A DNA stretch of 64,000 nucleotides from Meridianimarinicoccus marinus (GCF_040689105.1 NZ_JBFBVU010000010.1:86680-150679); one strand, 5' to 3'. Positions 44,468 to 54,003 are shown, counted from the stretch's first letter. Numbers and translations are program-made. The notes: generated by a model from the letters alone, not told the origin.

Positions 44468-45531
44468 GCCTGCCCGGCCTCCACCAACTGCCGCGCCACA
44501 TGGCGAAAGCCCTGTGCTTGCGGCCCGTCGGGCTGGGTCACCACGATTGGCGCGCCGCCGTCGGCTGCCAGACGGATCTGCAAGTCCAGCGGGATCTCGG
44601 CCAGCAGGGGCACGCCCATCTTGGCAGCCTCGGCGACCACGCCGCCATGGCCGAAGACATGCTCTTCATGGCCGCATTGCGAACAGATGTGGGTCGACAT
44701 GTTCTCGATCATGCCCAGGATCGGCGTGTTCAACTGGCGGAACATGTCCACGCCCTTGCGCGCATCCAGCAGCGCCACGTCCTGCGGGGTCGAGACGATC
44801 ACCGCACCGTCGATCTTCGCCTTCTGGCACAGGGTCAGCTGCACGTCGCCGGTGCCCGGCGGCAGATCGACGATCAGCACGTCCAGCGCCCCCCATTGCA
44901 CCTGCGTCAGCATCTGTTGCAGCGCCCCCATCAGCATCGGGCCGCGCCAGACCACCGCCTGATCCTCGTTGGTCATCAGACCAATGGACATCATGGTAAC
45001 GCCATGGTTGCGCATCGGCAGGATGGTCTTGCCGTCGGGCGAGGCCGGCCGCCCCGACACCCCCAGCATCCGCGGTTGCGAGGGGCCGTAGACATCGGCA
45101 TCCAGCAGCCCGACCCGGCGGCCTTCGGCGGCCAGTGCGCAGGCCAGGTTGGCCGCAACCGTCGATTTGCCGACCCCGCCCTTGCCCGAAGCCACGGCGA
45201 TGATCCGGGCGATACCCGGCACCGGCTGCGGCCCGTCCGGCTCGGCGCGCCGCCCCGGTTTCAGATCCGGCGGCGGGGCCTTGGCGGCATGGGCGGTCAT
45301 GACGATGGACACCGCAGCAACGCCGTCGACCCGTTTCACCGCGGCCTCGGCGGCGTCCTTGATGGTGCCATAGGCTTCGGCCTCCTGCGCGGCCACTTCC
45401 AGCACGAAGCGCACCACCCCGTCGGAAACATCCAGCGCGCGCACCACGCCGGCGGCCACGATGTCGGTGCCGCCGCCGGGGACGTGGATGGATTTCAGCG
45501 CCTCGAGAACGGCGTCCCGCGTTGCGGCCAT
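44464..45531 (-). CDS. Mrp/NBP35-family iron-sulfur carrier ATPase
   Basis: A 355-residue P-loop ATPase. An N-terminal DUF59-like domain (about 1-85) precedes the deviant Walker A SGKGGVGKST (115-124). The C-terminal CSQC pair (in THICSQCGHEEH) binds the bridging Fe-S cluster. It probably supplies Fe-S clusters, here plausibly to the cluster-rich formate dehydrogenase and ferredoxin. Overlaps the next gene and is one base after DUF6494. Confidence 0.9.
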   Translation of the reverse strand: MAATRDAVLEALKSIHVPGGGTDIVAAGVVRALDVSDGVVRFVLEVAAQEAEAYGTIKDAAEAAVKRVDGVAAVSIVMTAHAAKAPPPDLKPGRRAEPDGPQPVPGIARIIAVASGKGGVGKSTVAANLACALAAEGRRVGLLDADVYGPSQPRMLGVSGRPASPDGKTILPMRNHGVTMMSIGLMTNEDQAVVWRGPMLMGALQQMLTQVQWGALDVLIVDLPPGTGDVQLTLCQKAKIDGAVIVSTPQDVALLDARKGVDMFRQLNTPILGMIENMSTHICSQCGHEEHVFGHGGVVAEAAKMGVPLLAEIPLDLQIRLAADGGAPIVVTQPDGPQAQGFRHVARQLVEAGQA

Positions 45532-45532
45532 C

Positions 45533-45727
45533 TCAGGACCCGGACCCGATCTTGCCGGTCACCACGTGCTCCAGATCCAGCCCTTCGACGGTCAGCACCA
45601 CCTTGGCCTCAAAGGTCTGCCCGGGGGCTGCGCCCTTGTCGCGCAGCGCCTCTTCGATGGCCTGCTGCGAGGTCACGCCCACCTGCTTGAGGAATTTGCG
45701 CATGCTCATGTTGAAGTCGTCGTTCAT
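45533..45727 (-). CDS. DUF6494-family small protein
   Basis: A 64-residue protein, MNDDFNMSMRKFLKQVGVTS at the start, then a short beta-rich tail (FEAKVVLTVEGLDLEHVVTG). It matches the small DUF6494 family seen beside mrp and formate dehydrogenase genes (family call from memory). First gene of the minus-strand arm; the region upstream (45728-45813) must hold its promoter. No known function. Confidence 0.72.
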   Translation of the reverse strand: MNDDFNMSMRKFLKQVGVTSQQAIEEALRDKGAAPGQTFEAKVVLTVEGLDLEHVVTGKIGSGS

Positions 45728-45813
45728 CGGGTCTCTCCGGTTCTACGTGCCAATTGACGGACGCTGCTGTTCGCGCCTAGCCTGTTGCGCAGGCTGTCTA
45801 AGGGAGTAGCCTG

Positions 45814-46557
45814 TTGCGCATGTTGCTGAAAATGCTCGCCCTCGGGCTGAGCCTGACCGTTTTCCACCCCGCCACGGCGCAGGACAAGTCGCTGGTCCTG
45901 ACGGTGCCGTCCGAGATCGCCGACAGCGGGCTGTGGCGGTACATCCTGCCGCGTTTCGCACTGAAGACCGGGGTACGGGTATCGCTGGGGCCGGGTGGCC
46001 AGATGGAGCTGACCGAAGCGCCGGGCGGCACGGCGGTGCTGCAATCGCCGCAGGCGCGGTACGGGGTGGCCCGCGCCGAGGGTCCGCACGCGGCGCGGTT
46101 CGCCGACTGGCTGCGTTCGGACGTGGGCCGCCGCACCATCGCCAGCTTCACCCCCGAGGATGGGGACATCGCCTTCACGGCGCCCGAAGCCGGGGCGGCG
46201 GAAGACACCGCGCACGTGTTCGACGGCGACGCCGCACGGGGCGAGGATCTGTCCTATGCCCATTGCGGGCGTTGCCATGTGGTCGGCGCGCGCAACCGGA
46301 TGAACGGGCTGGGCTCGACTCCGTCCTTCGGCGTGCTGCGGTCGCTGGGCGACTGGTCGCGGCGGTTCGAGGCCTTCTATGCCCTGAACCCGCATGGCGC
46401 CTTCACCCAGATTGCCGGCGTCACGCCGCCTTTCCCCGAGACCCTGCCGCCGCCCATCGCGCCCGTCGAGATGAGCCTCGACGATCTGGAAGCCATCCTG
46501 GCCTTCGTGTCCGTGCTGGCACCGGCCGATCTGGGCGCGCCCTTGCAGCATCAGTGA
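45814..46557 (+). CDS. Cytochrome c fused to a shortened tungstate-binding (TupA-like) domain
   Basis: A 247-residue exported protein. After a signal peptide (ending about ATAQ), residues 26-125 look like the two ends of a TupA-type oxyanion-binding protein joined together: LTVPSEIADSGLWRYILPRF at the start, RFADWLRSDVGRRTIASFTP at the end, and the middle lobe missing. Residues 136-240 form a class I cytochrome c with CGRCH at 151-155 and M163 or a later methionine as ligand. The TTG start has AGGGAG 7 bases upstream; ATG 45820 is the alternative. Likely an electron acceptor for formate dehydrogenase. Confidence 0.75.
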   Translation: MRMLLKMLALGLSLTVFHPATAQDKSLVLTVPSEIADSGLWRYILPRFALKTGVRVSLGPGGQMELTEAPGGTAVLQSPQARYGVARAEGPHAARFADWLRSDVGRRTIASFTPEDGDIAFTAPEAGAAEDTAHVFDGDAARGEDLSYAHCGRCHVVGARNRMNGLGSTPSFGVLRSLGDWSRRFEAFYALNPHGAFTQIAGVTPPFPETLPPPIAPVEMSLDDLEAILAFVSVLAPADLGAPLQHQ

Positions 46558-48509
46558 TCCTTGCGGTCCGAGAAATAGTCGTCGGTGGTGCGCGGGCGGC
46601 GCGGTTCGCCCACGGCGAAGGGATTGTCGGTGGCCTTGAACTGGGCGTTGACGCGGCAGTCGTCGCACATCTGGATCATCCGCAGCGCGTCTGGCCGGGC
46701 GAACATGGCATGCTGGCCGGCCAGTTTCTCGGTGACTTTCTCGATGGTGGATTTCACGCCGAACAGCTTGCCGCATTCCACGCAGGCAAAGGGTTCTTCC
46801 TCGTTCAACACCTGCTGTGACAGGGCCGCGTCGGACAGGTCCAGTTGCGGCTTCAGGGTGATGGCGTCCTCGGGGCAGACGGTGCGGCAGATGCCGCATT
46901 GCAGGCAGGCGTCCTCCTGAAACCGCAATTCCGGCCGGTCGGGATTGTCCAGCAGCGCGCCCGAGGGGCACAGCGACACGCAGGACAGGCACAGGGTGCA
47001 GGCCTCGGTGTCCACCAGAACGGCACCGTAGGGCGCTGTGTCGGGCAGCGGCAGCGGTGCCTCGATGCCGGGATTCAGCGCCTGGGCGGCCAGCCGCGCC
47101 ACCTGCCGGCGGCTGCCCATCGGCAGGATCGGTGCGGGGGCCGGGGCCGCTGGCGCGATGCCGTACAGCAGATCGCACAGGGCGTCGGGCTCGGCCGGAT
47201 CCAGCAGCCGCAGCTTGCCCGGACCGGCGATGGCCTCGGCCAGTCGGGTTTCGCTTTCCAGCGCCTCGCGTTCGGTGGTGGGAGCCAGCAGCAGATCGAC
47301 CGTGGCAAAGCCACAGGCCAGCGCCGCCAGCTGTTCGGCATGACCAAACCCGGAAATCCGCTCCAGCTCCAGCGGCAGCACATCGGCGGGCAGTCCGCGA
47401 CCATGGCGCGCGGCCAGCCGGATCATCTCGGCCCCATGGTCCGCGTCATGCACCAGCAGCCGGGGGGCGGTGCCACCGGCGGTGCGATATGTCCGCGAGA
47501 GAACCTCGATCCGGCGGGTCAGATCCCCGAAGGACGGATCGTCGAAACTGATCGCACCGGATGGGCACAGGGCCGCGCACATGCCGCAGCCGGCGCAGAC
47601 CATCGGGTCCACGGCAACATGATCGCCATCGGGGGTGATCGCTCCGGCCGGGCAGGCATTCAGGCACTTGGAACAGCCGACCTGCCCGGCGCGGGTGTGC
47701 GCACATAAGGAGGATTCCAGATGCAGGTAAAGCGGTTTCTCGAAAATGCCCGCCATTTGAACAGCTTCGGTCAACAGACGGGCCACGGCGAGCGGATCGC
47801 GCGGATCGGCCCTGAGGTAACCTTCGCGCTTTTTCGGTGCCGGAACGAAGGCCGGGCCGCCGGTCAGGTCGACCAGCACATCGCATTCAGAGCGCCCGCC
47901 ATCCTGCGGCGGACCGAATCGGCGCGGGCCACGTCCGCCGGGTTCCATCTGTTGCAGGGCATTCAGTCGCACCTTGAAGCCGCCAAGCGCCCCCGAAACC
48001 GATTTGATCTGCCCGCGCACCACGTCGAAATCACGGGTTTCGGGCGGGTCGGTGTTGTCGGTCAGACACAGGGTCACGCTCAATCCCGTGGCCAGTTGCG
48101 CGGCGGCCTGCACCGCCACCTCACCCGCGCCGACGATCAGGCACATCCCTTCCGAGATCACGTCCAGGGTCTTGCGCGCGGCCCGTGGCAGCACCGCCTC
48201 GGCCAGAAGCGCCGCCTGCTTGGGGCCGGCCTTGGCCCCCTGGTCCGACCAACCGGCACGGTCGCGCAGATCGACGAAGACCGGTTCAGGGGCGCCAAGG
48301 TCTCCGGCCAATTCATCAAACAAAGCATGCTCTTGCTGACATGCCAGCACGACCTCGCCCGCCTCCAGCGCCTTTGTGGCCTGCTCCAGATTGCGGGTGC
48401 AGAGCGCCTCGACCGGACGCGTGCAGGGCAGCCCGGTGGCCTCAGACAGCGCATCGGCATCCAGTGTCTGGCTGCCCAGACAGGTGCACAGCAGGACCGT
48501 TTTCGTCAT
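46551..48509 (-). CDS. Multi-cluster 4Fe-4S ferredoxin-domain protein of the formate dehydrogenase island
   Basis: A 652-residue protein. An N-terminal domain starting MTKTVLLCTCLGSQ and a glycine-rich segment (CLIVGAGEVAVQAAAQLATG) precede two pairs of 4Fe-4S motifs: CSKCLNACPAGAI and CAGCGMCAALCPSGAI, then CTLCLSCVSLCPSGAL and CLQCGICRTVCPEDAI. A further CVECGKLFG ... CDDC metal site closes it. It probably moves electrons around the enzyme or aids assembly. Convergent with the cytochrome gene (7-base overlap) and divergent from DUF3305. Confidence 0.85.
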   Translation of the reverse strand: MTKTVLLCTCLGSQTLDADALSEATGLPCTRPVEALCTRNLEQATKALEAGEVVLACQQEHALFDELAGDLGAPEPVFVDLRDRAGWSDQGAKAGPKQAALLAEAVLPRAARKTLDVISEGMCLIVGAGEVAVQAAAQLATGLSVTLCLTDNTDPPETRDFDVVRGQIKSVSGALGGFKVRLNALQQMEPGGRGPRRFGPPQDGGRSECDVLVDLTGGPAFVPAPKKREGYLRADPRDPLAVARLLTEAVQMAGIFEKPLYLHLESSLCAHTRAGQVGCSKCLNACPAGAITPDGDHVAVDPMVCAGCGMCAALCPSGAISFDDPSFGDLTRRIEVLSRTYRTAGGTAPRLLVHDADHGAEMIRLAARHGRGLPADVLPLELERISGFGHAEQLAALACGFATVDLLLAPTTEREALESETRLAEAIAGPGKLRLLDPAEPDALCDLLYGIAPAAPAPAPILPMGSRRQVARLAAQALNPGIEAPLPLPDTAPYGAVLVDTEACTLCLSCVSLCPSGALLDNPDRPELRFQEDACLQCGICRTVCPEDAITLKPQLDLSDAALSQQVLNEEEPFACVECGKLFGVKSTIEKVTEKLAGQHAMFARPDALRMIQMCDDCRVNAQFKATDNPFAVGEPRRPRTTDDYFSDRKDH

Positions 48510-48783
48510 GTGTCTTCCCCCCACTCGCAGCGTTGTCCGCCGCGTCGTTGCCGCAGGTAGGCATATTCCCGGGGCGGGGTAAAGCGCCGACCGGAACCGG
48601 CCCAAGCGGACCGGGCCGGGCCGCCGACAACCGCGGCCCGACACATTACATCTATAACGTTGAATGCGCGGGCCCATTCGTCACGTTTAGGTAAGAATTG
48701 GAACAATTTTCTTGCCCCGCGCGGAGCGAACGCGCCATAGTTTTTAAACAGCGTAAAAATAATGCGTGTCAGGGAGGTACGGC
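48510..48783 (+). promoter_or_regulatory. Divergent regulatory region of the formate dehydrogenase island
   Basis: About 274 bases between the ferredoxin start and the DUF3305 start; no gene seen. The right half (48640-48770) is AT-rich and holds a small inverted repeat at 48696-48708. It also has AT-rich -10-like stretches (TTTTTAAACAGCG, TAAAAATAATG). It should drive both arms of the island. Confidence 0.55.
48696..48708. promoter_or_regulatory. Short palindrome AATTG-GAA-CAATT
   Basis: Perfect 5-bp arms around a 3-base centre, 76 bases before the DUF3305 start codon. A possible operator for the formate dehydrogenase genes. It does not match the FNR consensus TTGAT-N4-ATCAA. Confidence 0.4.
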
Positions 48784-49350
48784 TTGCATTCAGCAACGCC
48801 ATCGAAGGCGATGCCCTTGGGCGTCGTCATGCGTCGCACCCCCGGGGTAACCCGGTGGGCCAGGTGGCACTGGATCGCGTCCGGCATTTTGCCCGGCGCG
48901 CAGGCGGCCGACTGGCGTGAGTTGCGCCGCGACGGTGAGACCGTGGAATATCATGCGGATACGGTTCCGCTGACCCTCTGGGCCACGGACACCGAAGCCT
49001 ATCGCGTCGGTCTGGCCGACAACCCGCCCTGCATCTACGTGATCCTGCGCGAAGCCACCGCGACAGACGCCCGGATGCCCTATGAGGTGCATCTGGTGAC
49101 CGCCTCGCCCTACGAGGCGCAGGATTATGCCGACAGCGGGGAAGAGATCGTCGAGAAAGTGCCGATGAGCGCCGGGCTGATCGCCTGGGTGCAGGCGTTC
49201 ATCGACACCCACCACGAGGACGAGGTGTTCATCAAGCGCCGCCGCGACAAGAAACGTGTGGATCTGGTCGAAGACGGCATCGGCGATTCCCGCATCGAAC
49301 AATTGACCGACGTCTACCGCGCGCCGCGGCGGAAGGCGGGTCTGCAATGA
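48784..49350 (+). CDS. DUF3305-family protein
   Basis: A 188-residue protein recognised by MPLGVVMRRTPGVTRWARWHW near its start and the tail VFIKRRRDKKRVDLVEDG. DUF3305 and DUF3306 genes go together in alphaproteobacterial formate dehydrogenase loci; their role is not known to me. The TTG start was chosen because AGGGAGG lies 6 bases upstream; ATG 48811 is an alternative. It overlaps DUF3306 (ATGA). Confidence 0.82.
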   Translation: MHSATPSKAMPLGVVMRRTPGVTRWARWHWIASGILPGAQAADWRELRRDGETVEYHADTVPLTLWATDTEAYRVGLADNPPCIYVILREATATDARMPYEVHLVTASPYEAQDYADSGEEIVEKVPMSAGLIAWVQAFIDTHHEDEVFIKRRRDKKRVDLVEDGIGDSRIEQLTDVYRAPRRKAGLQ

Positions 49351-49961
49351 CCGCGCGCAGCGATTTCTGGTCCCGCCGCAAGGCCGCCGTCGAAGCCGAA
49401 CAGGCGGCCGAGGCACAGGCCGTCGATGCCGCGCAACTGGCCGGGGAACAGGCCGCGCTGGACGAAAAGACCGACGATGAAATCCTCGCCGAACTGGATC
49501 TGCCCGACCCCGACAGCCTGTCCCAGGGCGACGATTTCACCGCTTTCCTTGCCCGCCGCGTGCCTGAACGCATCCGCCGCCGCGCCCTGCGCAAGCTGTG
49601 GCTGACCAACCCGGTGCTGGCCAACGTCGATGAGCTTGTGGACTATGGCGAGGACTACACCGACGCCGCCACCGTCGTGGAGAACATGCAAACCGTCTAT
49701 GAGGTGGGCAAGGGCATCGTTCGGAAACTGTCCGAAGAGGACGCGGAGGCGGACAAGGCCGCGCCCGAAGAGGCGGTCGCTGTGACAGACGCGCCCGAGG
49801 CGGAAGACGCGCTGCCCGACGACGACCCGCTGCCCGCCGAACCCGACATGCAGACCGTTGCCCAGGCGCAAGACGCGCCCGACGCAGGCCCCGCCTACAT
49901 TGACCCCGAACCGCAGGCCGCCCCGATGCGGCGGCGGATGCGCTTTGCCTTTGCCGACTGA
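49347..49961 (+). CDS. DUF3306-family protein
   Basis: A 204-residue acidic protein. The family N-terminus SDFWSRRKAAVEAE and the central FLARRVPERIRRRALRKLWL ... VLANVDELVDYGEDYTD are conserved in DUF3306. The rest is low-complexity, Ala/Asp/Glu/Pro-rich and probably disordered, ending in a basic patch (MRRRMRFAFAD). Coupled to DUF3305 and 15 bases before the TorD gene. Confidence 0.82.
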   Translation: MTARSDFWSRRKAAVEAEQAAEAQAVDAAQLAGEQAALDEKTDDEILAELDLPDPDSLSQGDDFTAFLARRVPERIRRRALRKLWLTNPVLANVDELVDYGEDYTDAATVVENMQTVYEVGKGIVRKLSEEDAEADKAAPEEAVAVTDAPEAEDALPDDDPLPAEPDMQTVAQAQDAPDAGPAYIDPEPQAAPMRRRMRFAFAD

Positions 49962-49976
49962 CCGAAAGGAGACCCG

Positions 49977-50585
49977 ATGACCATGGCCACGGCCCTTGAG
50001 ATTGCTGAAGAAGACCGGCTGCGTGCCGATCTTTACGATTTTCTGGGGGCGCTGCTGGCGGCGCCGGCCTCGGCGGAGATGCTGAAAAAATGCGCCGCGC
50101 TGTCGGGCGACGACAGCGATCTGGGACAGGCCATCGGCGCGCTGGCGCGGGTGGCGAGGGTTTCCAAGCCCAAGGCCGTCGAGACCGAGTTCAACGCGCT
50201 GTTCATCGGGCTGGGCCGGGGCGAGCTGCTGCCTTATGCCAGCTACTACCTGACCGGGTTCCTGAACGAAAAGCCGCTGGCGCAATTGCGCCAGGACATG
50301 GCCGCGCAACAGATCACGCGGGCCGAGAACGTCTATGAACCCGAAGACAACATCGCCTCGCTGATGGAGATGATGTCCGGGCTGATCCTGGGCCGCTTCG
50401 GCGCGCCGGCGGCCCTGAACGTGCAAAAGACGTTCTGGAACAAGCATATCGGCCCCTGGGCCGCGCATTTCTTTTCAGATTTGGAAGCCGCGCAACACTC
50501 GGTTCTCTACGCCTCGGTCGGCACCATTGGCCGGGTGTTCATGGAGATCGAGCGCGAAGCTTTCCGAATGACCGCAGAGGCGTGA
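49977..50585 (+). CDS. TorD/DmsD-type chaperone for molybdoenzyme maturation
   Basis: A 202-residue helical protein. Motifs FNALFIGLGRGELLPYASYY and YEPEDNIASLMEMMSGLI match TorD-family redox-enzyme maturation proteins. It should hold the formate dehydrogenase alpha subunit until its cofactor is inserted, guarding the Tat signal. It lies directly upstream of the Tat-signal genes it presumably serves. Confidence 0.87.
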   Translation: MTMATALEIAEEDRLRADLYDFLGALLAAPASAEMLKKCAALSGDDSDLGQAIGALARVARVSKPKAVETEFNALFIGLGRGELLPYASYYLTGFLNEKPLAQLRQDMAAQQITRAENVYEPEDNIASLMEMMSGLILGRFGAPAALNVQKTFWNKHIGPWAAHFFSDLEAAQHSVLYASVGTIGRVFMEIEREAFRMTAEA

Positions 50586-50640
50586 GGCCCTGCATTCCCT
50601 GCCGTGCGTCCGCGCGCGGTGCAACCAAAGGAGAAACGCG

Positions 50641-50832
50641 ATGAGCGACAAGACAGAGGACGGCGCCAGCCGGCGCGACTTCCTCAAGCTTGCGTCGGTC
50701 TCGGCCCCGGCGGCAATTGCCGCAGCGGCAGTGGGCGGCACGGCTGCCCAGGCTGACGAGGCGCCGACCGGGGAAACCCGGATCCAGGACACCGCGCATA
50801 CCCGCGCCTATCTGGACAGCGCCCGGTTCTGA
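50641..50832 (+). CDS. Small Tat-signal protein of formate dehydrogenase loci
   Basis: A 63-residue peptide with a twin-arginine signal (SRRDFLKLAS) and a hydrophobic stretch ending in AQADE. Little remains after cleavage (about 25 residues). Matches the formate-dehydrogenase-region Tat-target family, known from many such operons. Function unknown. It precedes the catalytic subunit by 151 bases in which I see no gene. Confidence 0.83.
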   Translation: MSDKTEDGASRRDFLKLASVSAPAAIAAAAVGGTAAQADEAPTGETRIQDTAHTRAYLDSARF

Positions 50833-50983
50833 CCGGCCTGCCCGATCCGTTGCCGCCCGGCCCGACCGGACGCTGACACCCCCGACCCTGAGGCAACTGG
50901 TTGCGTGACGCCCGACCGCTTCAAGGATTTGCAACACCAAGCCCGCAACGGCCCCGTGCCTGCGCCAGCGAGGAGAGAGAAAC

Positions 50984-53900
50984 ATGCTGAGGAAAAAGAC
51001 CAACGGGGTTGCGCGACGCTCCCAGCGGACAAGTATCCTGAACAACATCGCCGAGACATCCGTCGACCGCCGCGCCTTCCTGCGCGGATCGGGACTGGCC
51101 ATCGGCGGGCTGGCGGCCATTGGTGCCACCGGCGGAACCGTGACCCGCGCATCGGCCCAGGCCGCGATCAGCAGCGCCGTGGAGACCGTCAAATCGGTCT
51201 GCACCCACTGCTCGGTCGGCTGTACCGTGATTGCCGAGGTCAGCGACGGTGTCTGGATCGGGCAAGAGCCCGGCTGGGACAGCCCGTTCAACCTGGGCGC
51301 CCATTGCGCCAAGGGTGCTGCTGTCCGCGAACATGCCCATGGCGAACGCCGCCTGAAGTACCCGATGAAAAAGGAAAACGGCGAATGGGTCCGGATTTCC
51401 TGGGAACAGGCGATCGACGAGATCGGCGACAAGATGTTGCAGATCCGCGAGGAAAGCGGCCCCGACAGCGTCTATTGGCTGGGTTCGGCCAAGCACAACA
51501 ACGAACAGGCCTATCTGTTCCGCAAGTTCGCCGCCTACTGGGGCACGAACAACGTGGATCACCAGGCCCGGATCTGTCACTCGACCACGGTTGCAGGTGT
51601 TGCGAACACCTGGGGCTACGGGGCGATGACGAACTCGTACAATGACATCCACAACTCCAAGGCGATCTTCCTGATCGGCGGCAACCCGGCCGAAGCCCAC
51701 CCGGTTTCGCTGGTGCACATCCTGCGCGCCAAGGAACAGAACAACGCACCCGTCATCGTCTGCGACCCGCGGTTCACCCGCACCGCCGCCCATGCCGATG
51801 AATACGTGCGCTTCCGTCCCGGCACCGACGTGGCGCTGGTCTGGGGCATCCTGTGGCACATCTTCGAAAACAGCTGGGAAGACCGCGAGTTCATCCGCAC
51901 CCGTGTCTGGGGCATGGACCAGATCCGCGAGGAAGTCGCCGCGTGGAACCCTGAAGAGGTCGAACGTGTGACCGGCGTGCCCGGAAGCCAGCTGCGCCGG
52001 GTGGCGCGGACGCTGGCCAACAACCGTCCCGGCACCGTGATCTGGTGCATGGGTGGCACCCAGCACACCAACGGCAACAACAACACCCGTGCCTACTGCA
52101 TCCTGCAGCTCGCCCTTGGCAACATGGGCACCTCGGGCGGCGGCACCAATATCTTCCGCGGCCACGACAACGTGCAGGGTGCAACCGACCTGGGTGTTCT
52201 CAGCCACACGCTGCCGGGCTACTACGGTCTGACCGCAGGAGCCTGGTCGCATTGGGCCCGTGTCTGGGAAGAAGATCCCGAATGGCTGAAAGGCCAGTTC
52301 GCCACGGTGAAAAGCGCCGATGGCAAGGACAGCAACCTGATGAACCTGACCGGCATCCCGGTGTCGCGCTGGATCGACGGGGTTCTTGAGGATCCGGCCA
52401 ACACCGATCAGCCCAATGCGGTGCGTGCCATGGTCCTGTGGGGCCACGCGCCCAACTCGCAGACCCGGATGACGGAAATGAAGACGGCGATGGAGCAGCT
52501 CGACATGCTGGTCGTGGTCGATCCGTTCCCGACCGTTTCGGCGGTGCTGCACGATCGCACCGATGGTGTCTACCTGCTGCCGGCCACGACCCAGTTCGAG
52601 ACCCGCGGGTCGGTCACTGCCTCGAACCGGTCGCTGCAATGGCGCGACCAGATCATGGCGCCGCTGTTCGAATCCAAGCCCGATCATGTGATCATGGCCA
52701 AATTCGCCAACAAGTTCGGCTGGGCCGACCGGTTCTTCCGCAACATCGAGATGGAGGACCCCGAAACCCCCAACATCGAAAGCGTGACCCGCGAGTTCAA
52801 CCGCGGCATGTGGACGGTGGGCTATACCGGGCAATCGCCAGAGCGGATCAAGCTGCACATGGCGAACCAGCACACCTTCGACCGCACCACGTTGCAGGCG
52901 ATCGGCGGACCGGCTGACGGGGACTACTACGGCCTGCCGTGGCCGTGCTGGGGCACGCCCGAAATGGGGCATCCGGGCACGCCGAACCTCTATGACATGT
53001 CCAAGCCGGTGTCCGAAGGCGGTCTGACCTTCCGTGCCCGGTTCGGAGTGGAACGCGACGGCGACAACCTGTTGGCCGAAGGGGTCTATTCCGCAGGGTC
53101 GGAAATCCAGGACGGCTATCCCGAGTTCACCATGGCCATGCTGCATGACCTTGGCTGGGACAAGGATCTGACCAGCGCCGAATGGGCGGCCATCCAGGCC
53201 ATCGCCGACGGTCAGTATGACGCCAGCAGCTTCCCGCTGAGCGACATTGCCGAAGCCGATCTGGAAAGCGGCGAGACGCCGGACGCCATCGAGGCGATCT
53301 GGTCCAGCTCGGGCGAGGCCATCGGCAAGATCAACTGGAAGACCGACCTGTCGGGCGGCATCCAGCGGGTCGCCATCGCCCATGAATGCGCGCCCTTCGG
53401 CAACGCCAAGGCCCGCGCCGTCGTCTGGACGTTTCCCGATCCGGTGCCGATCCACCGCGAGCCGCTGTACACGCCGCGGCGCGATCTGGTGGCCGACTAT
53501 CCCACCTATGAGGACCGGAAGTTCTATCGTCTGCCGACGCTCTACGCGTCGATCCAGAAGAACGACTTCAGCCAGGAGTATCCGATCATCCTCACCTCGG
53601 GGCGTCTGGTCGAATACGAAGGCGGCGGTGATGAAACCCGGTCCAACCCCTGGCTGGCCGAGCTTCAGCAGGACATGTTCGTCGAGATCAACCCGCGCGA
53701 CGCCAACAACCTTGGCGTGCGGGACGGCGCACAGGTCTGGGTCGAAGGCCCGGAGGGCGGCAAGGTCAAGGTCATGGCCATGGTCACCAACCGGGTGGGC
53801 GAAGGCGTGGCCTTCATGCCCTTCCACTTCGGCGGCCACTTCCAGGGCGAGGACCAGCGGTCGAAATACCCCACTGGCGCTGATCCCTATGTGTTGGGGG

Positions 53901-53992
53901 AATCCACCAACACCGCCCAGACCTATGGTTATGACAGCGTGACCCAGATGCAGGAGACCAAGACCACTCTCTGCAAAATCTGGTCGGCATAA
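50984..53992 (+). CDS. Formate dehydrogenase alpha (catalytic) subunit
   Basis: A 1002-residue Mo/W-bis-MGD enzyme that oxidises formate to CO2. A Tat signal with VDRRAFLRG (R29, R30) sends it to the periplasm. The N-terminal 4Fe-4S cluster ligands are C73, C76, C80 and C108, followed by K110. The metal-binding residue is C198 in QARICHSTT, so this is a cysteine form without selenocysteine, and H199 follows it. The C-terminal MGD-binding domain includes ILTSGRLVEYEGGGDETRSN. Subunits beta and gamma follow. Confidence 0.93.
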   Translation: MLRKKTNGVARRSQRTSILNNIAETSVDRRAFLRGSGLAIGGLAAIGATGGTVTRASAQAAISSAVETVKSVCTHCSVGCTVIAEVSDGVWIGQEPGWDSPFNLGAHCAKGAAVREHAHGERRLKYPMKKENGEWVRISWEQAIDEIGDKMLQIREESGPDSVYWLGSAKHNNEQAYLFRKFAAYWGTNNVDHQARICHSTTVAGVANTWGYGAMTNSYNDIHNSKAIFLIGGNPAEAHPVSLVHILRAKEQNNAPVIVCDPRFTRTAAHADEYVRFRPGTDVALVWGILWHIFENSWEDREFIRTRVWGMDQIREEVAAWNPEEVERVTGVPGSQLRRVARTLANNRPGTVIWCMGGTQHTNGNNNTRAYCILQLALGNMGTSGGGTNIFRGHDNVQGATDLGVLSHTLPGYYGLTAGAWSHWARVWEEDPEWLKGQFATVKSADGKDSNLMNLTGIPVSRWIDGVLEDPANTDQPNAVRAMVLWGHAPNSQTRMTEMKTAMEQLDMLVVVDPFPTVSAVLHDRTDGVYLLPATTQFETRGSVTASNRSLQWRDQIMAPLFESKPDHVIMAKFANKFGWADRFFRNIEMEDPETPNIESVTREFNRGMWTVGYTGQSPERIKLHMANQHTFDRTTLQAIGGPADGDYYGLPWPCWGTPEMGHPGTPNLYDMSKPVSEGGLTFRARFGVERDGDNLLAEGVYSAGSEIQDGYPEFTMAMLHDLGWDKDLTSAEWAAIQAIADGQYDASSFPLSDIAEADLESGETPDAIEAIWSSSGEAIGKINWKTDLSGGIQRVAIAHECAPFGNAKARAVVWTFPDPVPIHREPLYTPRRDLVADYPTYEDRKFYRLPTLYASIQKNDFSQEYPIILTSGRLVEYEGGGDETRSNPWLAELQQDMFVEINPRDANNLGVRDGAQVWVEGPEGGKVKVMAMVTNRVGEGVAFMPFHFGGHFQGEDQRSKYPTGADPYVLGESTNTAQTYGYDSVTQMQETKTTLCKIWSA

Positions 53993-54003
53993 GGAGGACA
54001 CCA

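Noticed and set aside
51572..51583. Selenocysteine at the formate dehydrogenase active site
   Set aside because: The residue is encoded as cysteine (QARICHS, C198), with no in-frame TGA and no need for a SECIS element.
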